A stretch of DNA of 64,000 nucleotides, from assembly GCA_020637775.1 (NCBI GenBank), contig JACKJV010000002.1:124001-188000 (forward strand). Reading direction: 5' to 3'. The stretch is from Brucellaceae bacterium (GTDB taxonomy: Bacteria; Pseudomonadota; Alphaproteobacteria; Rhizobiales; Rhizobiaceae). Under the pieces are notes generated by a model. That model did not search any database, was not told the DNA's origin, and saw nothing but the letters and a program-made list of their open reading frames with translations. Within the stretch, counting starts at the first letter, position 1. The number at the start of each line of letters is the position of its first letter. The position numbers were made by a program, and so were the translations under genes. Shown here one piece after another: positions 43,844-53,214 of this stretch.

Positions 43844-44733
43844 GGGTTTCCTCCACTGCTGGCAAATGTTTCGGTGGCGATGACAAACCATGCCGGACGG
43901 GTCGCGGCAATCGTCCGGGCGGCCTTTTCCGCCGCGCGTTCATCCTCGAACAAGGCGAAACAGGTCGCGCCGGACCCCGACATGCGCGAGAAGAGCGGTC
44001 GTTCGCCTTCGAGCGCCTCCAGTGCTTGCACAATCGCAGGGCAGATGCCGATGGCTGCATCCTGCATGTCGTTGCGTGTCGACGCCAGCCACTCGACCAC
44101 CTGTCCCGCCGTCCCCAGGCCATCCGGCGCCGGCAAGGGCGGATTGTCCCGGCTCTGCAAGGCGCGGAAGACATCCGGAGTCGAGACATACTCGCCCGGA
44201 TTGACCAGCACGATGGCCAGTGAGGGAAAGCCTTTCAGCGGCCGGACAACCTCGCCGATGCCGCTCGCCCGCAAAGGCAGGCCATGCACGCACATGGGCA
44301 GATCGGCCCCCAGCGGAGCGGCAATTGCAGCCAGGTCCGCCACGTCAAGCCCGAGCGAGAAGGCGGCATCGAGCGCACGCAGCGTGGCCGCCGCGTCGGA
44401 CGATCCGCCGCCGATGCCGGACGCGACCGGCAGGTTCTTTTCCAGTCGGATGGAAACGGGAGGGAAATAACGGACGGTGCGCAGCAGATCGCGTGCCCGC
44501 GTCACGAGATTGGCGCCGCCCGCATCTAGCCCGCTTGCCATCGGTCCTGACAGGCAAAACCGGTCTTCCCCGGCAGGCTCGATGTGGATCCTGTCGCCAT
44601 AGCCCGTGAAGACGGCGAGCGTATCGAGCGCATGATAGCCGTCGCCGCGCCGCCCCGTGATGTGCAGCGCAAGATTGATCTTGGCCGGCGCAAGCGCATG
44701 CCAGCGCCCTCCGGCATCCTGAACGGGATGCAA
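43840..44733 (-). CDS. ispE: 4-diphosphocytidyl-2-C-methyl-D-erythritol kinase
   Basis: 297 residues, GHMP kinase fold. Step of the MEP isoprenoid pathway. Motifs: APAKINLALHITGRRGDGYHAL (substrate loop), LEKNLPVASGIGGGSSDAAATLRAL (ATP-binding glycine-rich loop) and RMSGSGATCFALFE (motif 3). The start is a TTG at 44733, six bases after the stop of the preceding small gene; no ATG or GTG gives a full N-terminus. The end overlaps moaB by ATGA. Confidence 0.94.
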   Translation of the reverse strand: MHPVQDAGGRWHALAPAKINLALHITGRRGDGYHALDTLAVFTGYGDRIHIEPAGEDRFCLSGPMASGLDAGGANLVTRARDLLRTVRYFPPVSIRLEKNLPVASGIGGGSSDAAATLRALDAAFSLGLDVADLAAIAAPLGADLPMCVHGLPLRASGIGEVVRPLKGFPSLAIVLVNPGEYVSTPDVFRALQSRDNPPLPAPDGLGTAGQVVEWLASTRNDMQDAAIGICPAIVQALEALEGERPLFSRMSGSGATCFALFEDERAAEKAARTIAATRPAWFVIATETFASSGGNP

Positions 44734-44739
44734 GCGCGG

Positions 44740-44925
44740 TCAGTCCTTCTTGATGCGGTATTCGCCGGTCTCGGGATCCCGGACAAGCGTGCCATGGGCG
44801 CGGTTCTTCATCTCCGCTTCCTCGCGGCGCACCTTTGCCGACACGCGCTCGGCTTCACGGACGAAGGACTTGTAACCGTACCAGGCGACAAGGCCGACTG
44901 CGCCCAACAAAAGAACCTGGGCCAT
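44740..44925 (-). CDS. Small one-helix membrane protein, unknown
   Basis: 61 residues. An N-terminal helix (about 2-19) is followed by a charged helix-forming segment VREAERVSAKVRREEAEMKNRA and a short tail GTLVRDPETGEYRI. Similar short proteins with a DPxTGxY(R/K) tail are widespread in alphaproteobacteria without assigned function; this is from memory. A strong GGAAGGAGG precedes the ATG. It is six bases upstream of the ispE TTG start, so the two are probably translated together. Confidence 0.75.
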   Translation of the reverse strand: MAQVLLLGAVGLVAWYGYKSFVREAERVSAKVRREEAEMKNRAHGTLVRDPETGEYRIKKD

Positions 44926-45002
44926 GTTTTCCTCCTTCCGGCGTGCTGGGGGTATCGGCCGGCTGTTTGATCGCCCTCATTCTATCCGCCCCAGGCCCGC
45001 TC

Positions 45003-45854
45003 TCAAAGCCCCAACCGTCCCCACCAGGCGCGTTCATCCGCCGCATCGGCAAGCGCGTGGACGGTTTCCGCGCCAAATCCGGATCGCAGGCCGAACAGGC
45101 CGCGCCGCCCGAAAAGCCCGCGCGGCGGACTGATCAGCTTGAGGCTGGTCTTCTCCCCATAGCGGTCCTTCAGGAACGAGCGCATGTCGCCGAGGCCGTC
45201 GACAAGGCCGCGGCGCAAGGCGCCTTCACCGGCCCAGAACGCGCCTGTAAACAGGTCCGGATCGTCCGCCAGCCGGTCGCCGCGCCTCGATTTCACCAGG
45301 TCGATGAAGGTCTTGTGCACATCGAGCTGTAGGCTTTTTAGCCGCTCGATGTCTTCGGCCTTTTCCGGCTGGAACGGGTCGAGCACCGATTTGTTCTCGC
45401 CGGCTGTGTAGACGCGCCGCTCCACGCCGATCTTCTTGAGCATTTCAGGAAATCCGAAACCGGCCGATATCACGCCGATCGAGCCGACAATGGAGGAGGG
45501 ATCGGCGATGATCTCGTCGCCGGCACAGGCGATCATGTAGCCGCCGGACGCCGCTGCATCCTCCACGAAGACAATCACCTTCTTGTCTTTTTCCTTCGCC
45601 AGGTCGCGGATACGCCGGAAGATCAGGCGCGACTGGACCGGCGATCCGCCCGGTGAATTGACGGAAATGGCGATGGCGGGCGCCTGCCGGTAGGAAAAGG
45701 CCTTTTCCAGCGTGCCGGCCACGCTGGCCAGGTTCAGCGCCGGCCTGCCGAGCGAGCCGCTTGACGCGATGACGCCATGCAGGCGGATCACGGGAACGGT
45801 CTTGCCTTCCGGGCGCAGTTTCTTCGGAAGCAGTCGGGTCAGCGCATTGGCCAC
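45003..45854 (-). CDS. S49 family peptidase (SppA/SohB-like)
   Basis: 283 residues. ClpP-like serine protease core: VPVIRLHGVIASSG, the SVNSPGGSPVQS oxyanion loop, then VEDAAASGGYMIACAGDEIIADPSSIVGSIGVISAGFG with the catalytic Ser (ASGGY) and its neighbouring conserved region. The start is GTG at 45854 with GGAGAG six bases upstream. No signal peptide or membrane helix is visible, unlike long SppA, so this short form may be cytoplasmic or peripherally bound. Family members cut leftover signal peptides. Confidence 0.88.
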   Translation of the reverse strand: MANALTRLLPKKLRPEGKTVPVIRLHGVIASSGSLGRPALNLASVAGTLEKAFSYRQAPAIAISVNSPGGSPVQSRLIFRRIRDLAKEKDKKVIVFVEDAAASGGYMIACAGDEIIADPSSIVGSIGVISAGFGFPEMLKKIGVERRVYTAGENKSVLDPFQPEKAEDIERLKSLQLDVHKTFIDLVKSRRGDRLADDPDLFTGAFWAGEGALRRGLVDGLGDMRSFLKDRYGEKTSLKLISPPRGLFGRRGLFGLRSGFGAETVHALADAADERAWWGRLGL

Positions 45855-45928
45855 GGGTCTCTCCGGTCGTATCGTGTCTCGACTGAAATGTAAGAAGGAA
45901 CAGGGGCTGCACAATGGGCCGGGGCTGC

Positions 45929-46714
45929 TCAATCGCCGAAAAGCGAAGCCCTGCCGTTGTTGATGGCGTCCGCCCCGGCTGAAAACAGGTCGCTGCCGGA
46001 CTCGTGCAGGAAAAGCGGCGGTGCGAAGACAAGGCGCTTGCGCGAGGCCCGGACGCCGCGAATGACGATGCGGATGGCTGCCGTGTCGTCGCGCGGATGG
46101 ATCGGCTTGATCTCCAGCCCGCCGAAACGCCCCTCCAACGCGTCAAGCGCCGGGCCGATGGCATCGGGCCGGACGATGAGCGCGATGAGACCGCGTGTCC
46201 GCGTGATCGCCGCGGCGGTTCGGATCCAGGCTTCCAGCAGGCCGTCCGCCATCACATGCGCCTCCGCCTTCAGCCCGTCCGGGGTCTGCCGGTCGTGTCC
46301 GGCATTGAAGGGCGGGTTCATCAGCACTGCCTCGAAGCCGTTGTCGGCCAGGCCGGCTTTGGCGCGCGCCGGACCACGCAGCGTCACATCCGCCTGAATC
46401 ACGGCGGCACGGTCCGCCAGCCACGCGTTCTGCGCCAGGGCAAGCGTCTGCCGAGCGAAACCGGCCATTTCGGCGGAGCGCTCGAACAGCACCGTCCGCG
46501 CCTCGCGGCAGCGCGAGACGGCAGCCAGGCCGGCTGCGCCCGCACCGGCACCCAGATCGGCAATCCGCCCGGCAAATCCCGAGGGCAGGGCGGCGGCCAG
46601 CATCATCGCATCCATGCCGGCCCTGTGCCCGCGCCGCGCCGGCTGCTTCAGCCAGAAATCGCCGCGATGAAAGGCGTCCAGGGTGAAATCCGTCGCCAGA
46701 CTTTCAGCCGTCAC
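45929..46714 (-). CDS. tRNA1(Val) adenine-37 N6-methyltransferase-like protein
   Basis: 261 residues, Rossmann-fold methylase of the TrmN6 (YfiC) group. N-terminal GDFWLKQPARRGHRAGMDAMMLAAAL is the family opening, IADLGAGAGAAGLAAVSR is motif I for S-adenosylmethionine, and AVLMNPPFNAGHD is the NPPF catalytic motif of N6-adenine methylases. The start is GTG at 46714, 11 bases inside the upstream DUF2007 gene, so translation is coupled. The target (tRNA1Val A37) is known for the E. coli member, not for this one. Confidence 0.88.
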   Translation of the reverse strand: MTAESLATDFTLDAFHRGDFWLKQPARRGHRAGMDAMMLAAALPSGFAGRIADLGAGAGAAGLAAVSRCREARTVLFERSAEMAGFARQTLALAQNAWLADRAAVIQADVTLRGPARAKAGLADNGFEAVLMNPPFNAGHDRQTPDGLKAEAHVMADGLLEAWIRTAAAITRTRGLIALIVRPDAIGPALDALEGRFGGLEIKPIHPRDDTAAIRIVIRGVRASRKRLVFAPPLFLHESGSDLFSAGADAINNGRASLFGD

Positions 46715-46928
46715 GCGCTTCGGTCCCGATCCCGGCGTCTTGCAACAGGCGGCGCGCCTCCTCGATCCGCTCGTCTTCCACGAGCAGCCGCCGGGGCAGG
46801 ACGCCCAGCGATCCTTCCATCACGCTCATGTTTCCGTCCGCCACGAAATGCGCGATGCCGGCATCGCGCATGAGGGATTCGGCGAACGAGATGACGACGA
46901 CGTCATTGGTGCGAATGAGTTCCTTCAT
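46704..46928 (-). CDS. DUF2007 putative signal-transducing protein
   Basis: 74 residues. KELIRTNDVVVISFAESLMRDAGI, then HFVADGNMSVMEGSLGVLPRRLLVEDERIEEARRLLQDAG, the pattern of the DUF2007 family (two ferredoxin-like alpha/beta units, no catalytic residue known). It starts the operon with the TrmN6-like gene, overlapping it by 11 bases, a frequent pairing in rhizobia. Divergent from the polyprenyl synthase gene across 195 bases. Confidence 0.88.
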   Translation of the reverse strand: MKELIRTNDVVVISFAESLMRDAGIAHFVADGNMSVMEGSLGVLPRRLLVEDERIEEARRLLQDAGIGTEARDG

Positions 46929-47123
46929 GGCCGCGACTATGGCCGCATGCCGCGGCCGCGTAAAGGCGCCGGCGCCTTGTTGCGGGCCATTTGCCGCGCC
47001 GATTTGCAGGCAGTCGGCACGGCTCCAGCCTTGCGGCAAGGGCGACAAGCGACTATCAGACAAGACGTCCGTGTATGGTGGAAACGCTGCTGGCGTCGAT
47101 GGAGTAGGGCCTTGGGAGTAGTG

Positions 47124-48128
47124 GTGTCGATTGACGAGCGCAAGAGAACGGCTGCCTCTGTCAAGCCGTTGATGGATCTGACGGCCGCGGGCATGGCCCG
47201 GGTCAACGAGCTGATCCTGTCCAAGGCCGGCTCGGATGTGGAACTGATCCCGGAAATATCGCGCCATCTCGTGGCCGCCGGCGGCAAGCGCCTGCGCCCG
47301 ATGCTGACCCTGGCCGCCGCCGAGTCGTTCGGCTACGAGGGCGAGGGGCACGTCAAACTGGCCACAGCGGTGGAATTCATGCACACGGCCACGCTGCTGC
47401 ATGACGATGTGGTCGACGAGAGCGATCTGCGCCGCGGCTCCGAAACCGCGCGTGTGATCTGGGGCAATCAGGCGTCCGTTCTGGTCGGCGATTTCCTGCT
47501 TGGCCAGGCCTTCCGCATGATGGTCGATGTCGGTTCGCTTGCCGCGCTGGACGTCCTGTCAACGGCCGCTTCGGTCATTGCCGAGGGCGAGGTGTGGCAA
47601 TTGTCCGCCGCCAAGGACCTGGAGACCACGGAAGACGATTACCTGGGCGTCATCAATGCCAAGACGGCCGCGCTCTTTTCCGCCGCCGCCGAGGTCGGCC
47701 CGATCATCGCCGGCAAGGGCAAGGCGGAGCGCGCGGCATTGCGGTCCTACGGCACCAATCTGGGCCTGGCCTTCCAGCTTGTGGACGACGCGCTGGATTA
47801 CGGCGGCTCGGCCGCCGATCTCGGCAAGAATGTCGGTGACGATTTCCGCGAAGGCAAGGTCACCTTGCCTGTCATCCTCGCCTATCGCCGCGGCACGATG
47901 GATGAGCGCGCTTTCTGGAAACGCGCCATCGAGGGCGGCGAGAGCGACGACAAGAACCTGGAAATCGCGCTGGGATGCCTCCAGCGCCACAGCGCCATCG
48001 CCGACACCATTCAGCGGGCCCGCCACTATGGCGAGATCGCCCGCGATGCCCTGGCGCCGCTGCCCGCCGGCATGCACAAGGATGCCATGGTCGAGGTCAT
48101 CGACTTCTGTATCTCGCGTGTCGTCTGA
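47124..48128 (+). CDS. ispB: Long-chain polyprenyl diphosphate synthase (octaprenyl type)
   Basis: 334 residues, trans-isoprenyl diphosphate synthase. GGKRLRPMLTLAAAE, first aspartate-rich motif LLHDDVVDESDLRRG, second motif FQLVDDALDYGG and basic patches are intact. It makes the side chain of ubiquinone; UbiA in this window attaches it to 4-hydroxybenzoate. Chain length is not readable with certainty: the residues before the first motif (EFMHTAT) lack a bulky stop, consistent with a long chain. GTG starts at 47121 or 47124, with GGGAG just upstream; I use 47124. Confidence 0.92.
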   Translation: MSIDERKRTAASVKPLMDLTAAGMARVNELILSKAGSDVELIPEISRHLVAAGGKRLRPMLTLAAAESFGYEGEGHVKLATAVEFMHTATLLHDDVVDESDLRRGSETARVIWGNQASVLVGDFLLGQAFRMMVDVGSLAALDVLSTAASVIAEGEVWQLSAAKDLETTEDDYLGVINAKTAALFSAAAEVGPIIAGKGKAERAALRSYGTNLGLAFQLVDDALDYGGSAADLGKNVGDDFREGKVTLPVILAYRRGTMDERAFWKRAIEGGESDDKNLEIALGCLQRHSAIADTIQRARHYGEIARDALAPLPAGMHKDAMVEVIDFCISRVV

Positions 48129-48281
48129 CGCGCATCCGGATCGGCCGGACCTTGCGGCATCGCAGGCACCGGGGCGCATTGCGCTGCGACCGTAAAAAGG
48201 CCATCCTTTGCTGAATTGAGTCACCGACCGGCGCGCGGCGGAGAGGCGTGGTCACGGGCTTTGAAAGCGGGAAGGAAAGAC

Positions 48282-50057
48282 ATGCGATTGGGTTGGAAAG
48301 CAACGGTTCCGGTCATGGCGGCCCTTGCGGGTCTCTCGCTGGCGGCGACGCAGGGATTGGCGAAGGAAACCGTCGAGCAACCGGAAAAGCCCGTTTTCGC
48401 CACCTCGCTCGCCGGCGCGTTTCTCGCCGCCCGCACAGCCGAGGCCGATAACGATTTCGACGATGCCATTGCCTTTTACCAACGGGCGCTGGCTTTCGAT
48501 CCGGCCAACGAAACCATGCAGCAATCGCTGCTTCTCGCGCTCATCGCCTCCGGCCGGTTCAACGATGCGCTGCCCGTTGCCGAAAAACTCAAGACCGTGG
48601 CCGAGGCGGAGCGCTATTCCCGGCTGGCCCTCGGCGTGGATTCCATCCGCGCCAAGCAATACCGGTCGGCGACCAATTACTTCAAGCTGGCGCTGTCGTC
48701 CGATCTGGACAACCTGATCACGGGCATTTTGACGGGCTGGGCGATGGCCGGCTCCGGCGACACGCAGGGCGCCATCGAGCATATCGTGCGCCTCGACGGT
48801 CCGCCATGGTTCGAGGTGTTCCGCAATTACCATGCCGCGCTGGTGGCGGACATGGCCGGCGATCCTTCCGCCGGCGAGCGTTACCAGAAGGTGATCGACG
48901 ACCGTGCATCCGCCGGCGCGGCGCCGGACACGTGGTTGCGAGCCGTCGACGCCTATGCCGCTTGGGCGGCGCGCAACGGGCGCCAGCAGAAGGCCGGTGA
49001 GGTTGTCGGACTTGGCCTTGAGGTTTCCGCCGGCCGGCCCTCCACGGTCGCGCTGAAAGAGGCCATCGCGTCCGGCAAGACCGTTCCGCCGCTGGTGCGC
49101 ACGCCCCAGGAAGGCGGTGCGGAAATCCTTCTGAACGTGGCTGCCGCGCTCAACCGCAGCGGCGGCGAAAGCTTCGTGCGCCTTTACCTGCAATACGCCC
49201 TTGCGCTCGATCCCGACAATGACATCGCCCTCGCCACGCTGGGTTCGGTGGCCGAGAAACTGGGCGAATCCCAGATCGCCATCGACACCTATTCCAGGGT
49301 TCCGGCCAATTCGCCCTTCAGGCGGCTGGCGGAATTGCAGCTCGGGCTGAACCTTGCCGACCTGGACCGCTACGACGAGGCCGTCGAGCATCTCAAGGCA
49401 GCGATCGCCAGCGATGAAACCGACACGCGCGCCTGGCTGTCGCTTGGCGGCGTCTATGCCGCGAAAGAGGATTTCGCGTCCGCGGCCGCCCTTTATGACG
49501 AGGCTGTGGCCAAGATCGGGGAGCCGAAGCCGGAAGACTGGACGTTGTTCTATCGCCGCGGCATCGCCTACGAGCGCACCAGGCAATGGGACAAGGCCGA
49601 ACCGAATTTCCGCAAGGCACTGGAGCTTTTCCCCGACCAGCCGCAAGTGCTCAATTACCTCGGATATTCCTGGGTCGACATGAACATGAACCTGGAGGAA
49701 GGGCTGGAGATGATCCGCAAGGCCGTCGATCTGCGCCCGCAGGACGGCTATATCGTCGACTCGCTGGGCTGGGCCTATTACAGGCTCGGCCGTTATGACG
49801 AAGCGGTGGAGGAACTGGAAAAGGCCGTTCGCCTGCGCCCGGAAGATCCCACGATCAACGATCATCTGGGCGACGCCTACTGGCAGGTCGGCCGCCGGCT
49901 GGAGGCAACCTTCCAGTGGTCGCATGCGCTCGCCCTTGATCCCGACGAGGATTTGAAACCAAAGGTGCAGGCCAAGCTGCGGTCCGGATTGCCGGATGAA
50001 AAGGCCGGCGAGGTGGCCGAGCCGGACATGGCGGATACCGGCGGCGAAAAGGGCTGA
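48282..50057 (+). CDS. Periplasmic tetratricopeptide repeat protein
   Basis: 591 residues. Signal peptide (about 1-26, ALAGLSLAATQGLA) and then an array of TPR units over most of the chain: DFDDAIAFYQRALAFDP near 50, DRYDEAVEHLKAAIASDE near 370, WDKAEPNFRKALELFPDQPQVLNYLGYSWVDM near 445 and GRYDEAVEELEKAVRLRPEDPTINDHLGDAYWQVGRR near 510. The C-terminal LNYLGYSWVD / DSLGWAYY pattern is common to alphaproteobacterial TPR lipoprotein-like proteins of unknown role. GGAAGG precedes the ATG at 48282. Confidence 0.85.
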   Translation: MRLGWKATVPVMAALAGLSLAATQGLAKETVEQPEKPVFATSLAGAFLAARTAEADNDFDDAIAFYQRALAFDPANETMQQSLLLALIASGRFNDALPVAEKLKTVAEAERYSRLALGVDSIRAKQYRSATNYFKLALSSDLDNLITGILTGWAMAGSGDTQGAIEHIVRLDGPPWFEVFRNYHAALVADMAGDPSAGERYQKVIDDRASAGAAPDTWLRAVDAYAAWAARNGRQQKAGEVVGLGLEVSAGRPSTVALKEAIASGKTVPPLVRTPQEGGAEILLNVAAALNRSGGESFVRLYLQYALALDPDNDIALATLGSVAEKLGESQIAIDTYSRVPANSPFRRLAELQLGLNLADLDRYDEAVEHLKAAIASDETDTRAWLSLGGVYAAKEDFASAAALYDEAVAKIGEPKPEDWTLFYRRGIAYERTRQWDKAEPNFRKALELFPDQPQVLNYLGYSWVDMNMNLEEGLEMIRKAVDLRPQDGYIVDSLGWAYYRLGRYDEAVEELEKAVRLRPEDPTINDHLGDAYWQVGRRLEATFQWSHALALDPDEDLKPKVQAKLRSGLPDEKAGEVAEPDMADTGGEKG

Positions 50058-50135
50058 TCCTGTCCGCTTGATCCTTATCAGGGCGTCAACGGCAAGGGCC
50101 TGCTTTGTTTCGGACCGGCTGAGCGGGGACAGAAC

Positions 50136-50843
50136 ATGGCCGATCCGGTCTTCATTGCCGACGATGTGACCAAGGTCTACCGGACTGAAAGCGTGACGGT
50201 GCATGCCCTGCGGGGCGTGGACCTGACCCTATGTCAAGGCGAGATGGCGGTCCTGCTCGGGCCGTCGGGGTCGGGCAAGTCGACGCTTCTCAATATCCTG
50301 GGCGGGCTTGACACGGCGACATCGGGCAAGGTCCTGTTCCGCGATCTCGACCTGACCCGTTGCAGCGAACGGGAATTGACCCGGTACCGGCGCGACCATG
50401 TCGGTTTCGTTTTCCAGTTCTACAACCTGATCCCCAGTCTCTCGGCCTGGGAAAACGTCGCCCTGGTCACTGAAATCGCGCCCGATCCCATGGCGCCGTC
50501 CGAGGCGCTGGAAATGGTCGGCCTGCACGAGCGCCAGCGCCATTTCCCCGCTGAATTGTCCGGCGGCGAACAGCAGCGCGTCGCCATCGCCCGCGCCATC
50601 GCCAAGCGGCCGGACGTCCTGCTGTGCGACGAGCCCACTGGCGCGCTCGACTCCGCAACCGGCGTCAAGGTGCTGGACGCGCTCCAGCGCATCAATGCCG
50701 AACTGGGCACGACAACCGCGATCATCACCCACAACGCGGCCATACAGGCCATGGCGCACCGCGTTTTCAACTTCCATGACGGGCGCATCGTGTCCGAACA
50801 TGAAAACGAGACGCGGCTGGCGGCTTCGGAGGTGGAATGGTGA
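50136..50843 (+). CDS. ABC exporter ATP-binding protein (LolD/MacB-like)
   Basis: 235 residues. Walker [11 protein letters not shown]-loop [17 protein letters not shown], signature LSGGEQQR, Walker [13 protein letters not shown] and His switch IITHNAAI: the type VII ABC group (LolD, MacB, DevA). It powers the FtsX-like permease encoded next. The end overlaps that gene by seven bases. The third gene, for a HlyD-type adaptor, completes a DevBCA-like tripartite inner part. Confidence 0.93.
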   Translation: MADPVFIADDVTKVYRTESVTVHALRGVDLTLCQGEMAVLLGPSGSGKSTLLNILGGLDTATSGKVLFRDLDLTRCSERELTRYRRDHVGFVFQFYNLIPSLSAWENVALVTEIAPDPMAPSEALEMVGLHERQRHFPAELSGGEQQRVAIARAIAKRPDVLLCDEPTGALDSATGVKVLDALQRINAELGTTTAIITHNAAIQAMAHRVFNFHDGRIVSEHENETRLAASEVEW

Positions 50844-53209
50844 GGCTCGCCATGCTCGACCGCAAGGTGCTGCGCGATCTGGCCCGCCTGTGGGCGCAAG
50901 GCCTGGCCATTGCGCTGGTCATGGCCTGCGGCGTCATGACCATCGTTCTGGCCGTCGGCGCCTGGCGCTCGCTGGAGGAAACGCGCCAGGCCTACTATGA
51001 CCGCTACCGCTTTGGCCATGTCTTCGCGACGGCCAGCCGGGCGCCGGTGACGCTCGGCCGCGAGATCGCGCGCATCGATGGCGTTGCCGCGGCGGGAATG
51101 CGCATCGTAAAGCCGGCCGTGCTCGACATTCCCGGCATGTCGGTGCCGGCCACGGGCCTGGCCATCTCGCTGCCCGCATCGGGCGAGCCGCCGGTCAACG
51201 CGCTCTACCTGCGCGAGGGCCGCCTGCCGCGCGCCGGCTCCACGCGCGAGGTGGCCGTCGACGAGCGCTTTGCCAGGGCCCATGGCTTTGCGCCCGGTGA
51301 CAGCTTCTCTGCCGTTCTCGGCGGCCACAAGCTCGATCTTGCCATCACGGCCATCGTCCTGTCGCCGGAATATGTCTATGCGATAGGCCCTGGTGACATG
51401 GTGCCCGACGACCGCCGCTTCGCTGTCTTCTGGATGCCGCGCCGCGCCATGGAAGGCCTGTTCGACATGGCTGGCGCCTTCAACGACCTCTCGCTGATCC
51501 TGCTGCGCGGCGCATCCGGGCCGCGCGTGATCGAGGCTGTCGACCGTCTTCTCGAACCCTATGGCGGACGCGGCGCCTATGACCGCGAGGAACAGACCTC
51601 CAACGCCTTCCTGTCCAGCGAACTGACGCAACTGAATGCCATGGCGCGGGTCATACCGCCGGTTTTCCTGTTCGTCTCCGCCTTTCTGGTCAACATGATC
51701 CTGTCGCGCCTCGTGGCGCTCGAACGTGAGCAGATCGGCCTTCTCAAGGCCTGCGGCTATTCGTCCGCGGCCATCGCCTGGCACTATGCCAAGCTGGTCA
51801 TCGCCATCGCCCTCGTCGGATTGGCCATCGGCGGCATTGCCGGCAACTGGCTGGGCCAGGCGCTGACGCGGCTCTACGCCGATTTCTTTTCCTTTCCCTT
51901 CCTGATCTTCCGCCAGAGCGTCGATCTCTATCTTCTTGCGGCCCTTGTCTCCGTCGCTGCCGCGCTGGCCGGCGCCGCCAGGGCGATCTGGACAGCGGTC
52001 AGCCTGCCGCCGGCGGTTGCCATGCGCCCGCCTGCGCCCGCCCGCTACCGCTCCGTCCTGTCAGGCCGCAAGGGCGTGCCGGCACTGATGTCGCGCCTGA
52101 CCACCATGGCGATGCGCCAGATGCTGCATCGCCCGTTGCGCACGGCGCTGACGACGCTTGGCCTGTCCTTTTCCGTCGCGCTTCTGGTGACGGCCCTGTT
52201 TTCCAACGATTCCATCGAGGTGATGATCGACACGGTCTTTTTCCGCGCCGAGCGCGCTGATGCCCGCCTGTCCTTCGGGCAGGAGCAGGCGCCGGAAATC
52301 ATCCACGATGTCGCCCGCCTGCCGGGTGTCTTGCGCGCCGAGACTTTTCGCACCGTGCCGGTCATCATCCGCAATGCGGGCACGCAGAAGCGCGTGGCCA
52401 TCACCGGCATCGCGCCCGGAACGCGCCTGTCGCAAGTGCTCGATCTGGATGGCAACCCGGTGGGCATGCCGGACCGTGGCCTCCTGTTGACAGACCGGCT
52501 GGCCCGCCAGCTTCAAGCCCCGCCCGGCACACGGGTCTCCGTCGAACTGATCGGCCAGGGCAGGCGGGTGGCCGAAGTGCCCGTCACTGCCATTGTTGAA
52601 AGCTATGTCGGCCTTGGCGCCCACATGCACCTCGATGCGCTGGACCGTCTGGCCGGTCCCGGCCCGCGTGTCTCCGGCGCCTGGGTGGAAGCCGATGCCG
52701 CACGGCTCGATGAACTCTATGGAAAGATAAAGGCGCTGCCGGCACTGGGATCCATCGCGCTGCAGAATGTCTCGCGCGAGAAGTTCCGCGAAACCATCGG
52801 CGACAACATCCTCACCATGATGACGGTCTACGTGGCCATCGCGGTCATTGTCGCTTTTGGCGTCGTTTACAATTCCGCGCGCATCCAGCTCTCCGAGCGT
52901 GGCCGCGAATTGGCCAGCCTGCGCGTGCTGGGCTTCACCCGGGCCGAGGTCAGCCGCGTTCTGCTCACCGAGATGGCCATCGTGGCACTGGCCGCCCAGC
53001 CGCTTGGCTGGGCCATCGGCTACGGCTTCTCGCTGTCTGTCATCGAGGGCTTCGCCAGCGATCTGTTCCGAATTCCCTTCGTCATTCATCCGTCAACCTA
53101 TGCCTTTGCCAGCCTGGTGGTTCTTGCGGCCGCTGGCGCATCGGCCCTGATCGTGCGCCGCCGTGTCAACCGGCTGGACATGATCCGCGTCCTGAAAACC
53201 CGGGAGTAG
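50837..53209 (+). CDS. FtsX-like ABC permease (DevC/MacB type)
   Basis: 790 residues with two FtsX-like membrane blocks. An N-terminal helix (about 21-43), a large extracytoplasmic domain, three helices near 270-390, a second extracytoplasmic domain (about 455-640), and a final set of three helices near 665-775. This eight-helix double-block layout is that of large lipoprotein-release or mechanotransmission permeases, not the four-helix MacB. Export substrate unknown. The ATG at 50837 lies inside the ATPase gene end. Next gene (HlyD adaptor) follows after five bases. Confidence 0.9.
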   Translation: MVRLAMLDRKVLRDLARLWAQGLAIALVMACGVMTIVLAVGAWRSLEETRQAYYDRYRFGHVFATASRAPVTLGREIARIDGVAAAGMRIVKPAVLDIPGMSVPATGLAISLPASGEPPVNALYLREGRLPRAGSTREVAVDERFARAHGFAPGDSFSAVLGGHKLDLAITAIVLSPEYVYAIGPGDMVPDDRRFAVFWMPRRAMEGLFDMAGAFNDLSLILLRGASGPRVIEAVDRLLEPYGGRGAYDREEQTSNAFLSSELTQLNAMARVIPPVFLFVSAFLVNMILSRLVALEREQIGLLKACGYSSAAIAWHYAKLVIAIALVGLAIGGIAGNWLGQALTRLYADFFSFPFLIFRQSVDLYLLAALVSVAAALAGAARAIWTAVSLPPAVAMRPPAPARYRSVLSGRKGVPALMSRLTTMAMRQMLHRPLRTALTTLGLSFSVALLVTALFSNDSIEVMIDTVFFRAERADARLSFGQEQAPEIIHDVARLPGVLRAETFRTVPVIIRNAGTQKRVAITGIAPGTRLSQVLDLDGNPVGMPDRGLLLTDRLARQLQAPPGTRVSVELIGQGRRVAEVPVTAIVESYVGLGAHMHLDALDRLAGPGPRVSGAWVEADAARLDELYGKIKALPALGSIALQNVSREKFRETIGDNILTMMTVYVAIAVIVAFGVVYNSARIQLSERGRELASLRVLGFTRAEVSRVLLTEMAIVALAAQPLGWAIGYGFSLSVIEGFASDLFRIPFVIHPSTYAFASLVVLAAAGASALIVRRRVNRLDMIRVLKTRE

Positions 53210-53214
53210 TCCTC

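Noticed and set aside
48252..50204. 650-codon minus-strand frame opposite the TPR gene
   Set aside because: Shadow of the periodic TPR coding sequence; the plus strand has a signal peptide and clear repeats.
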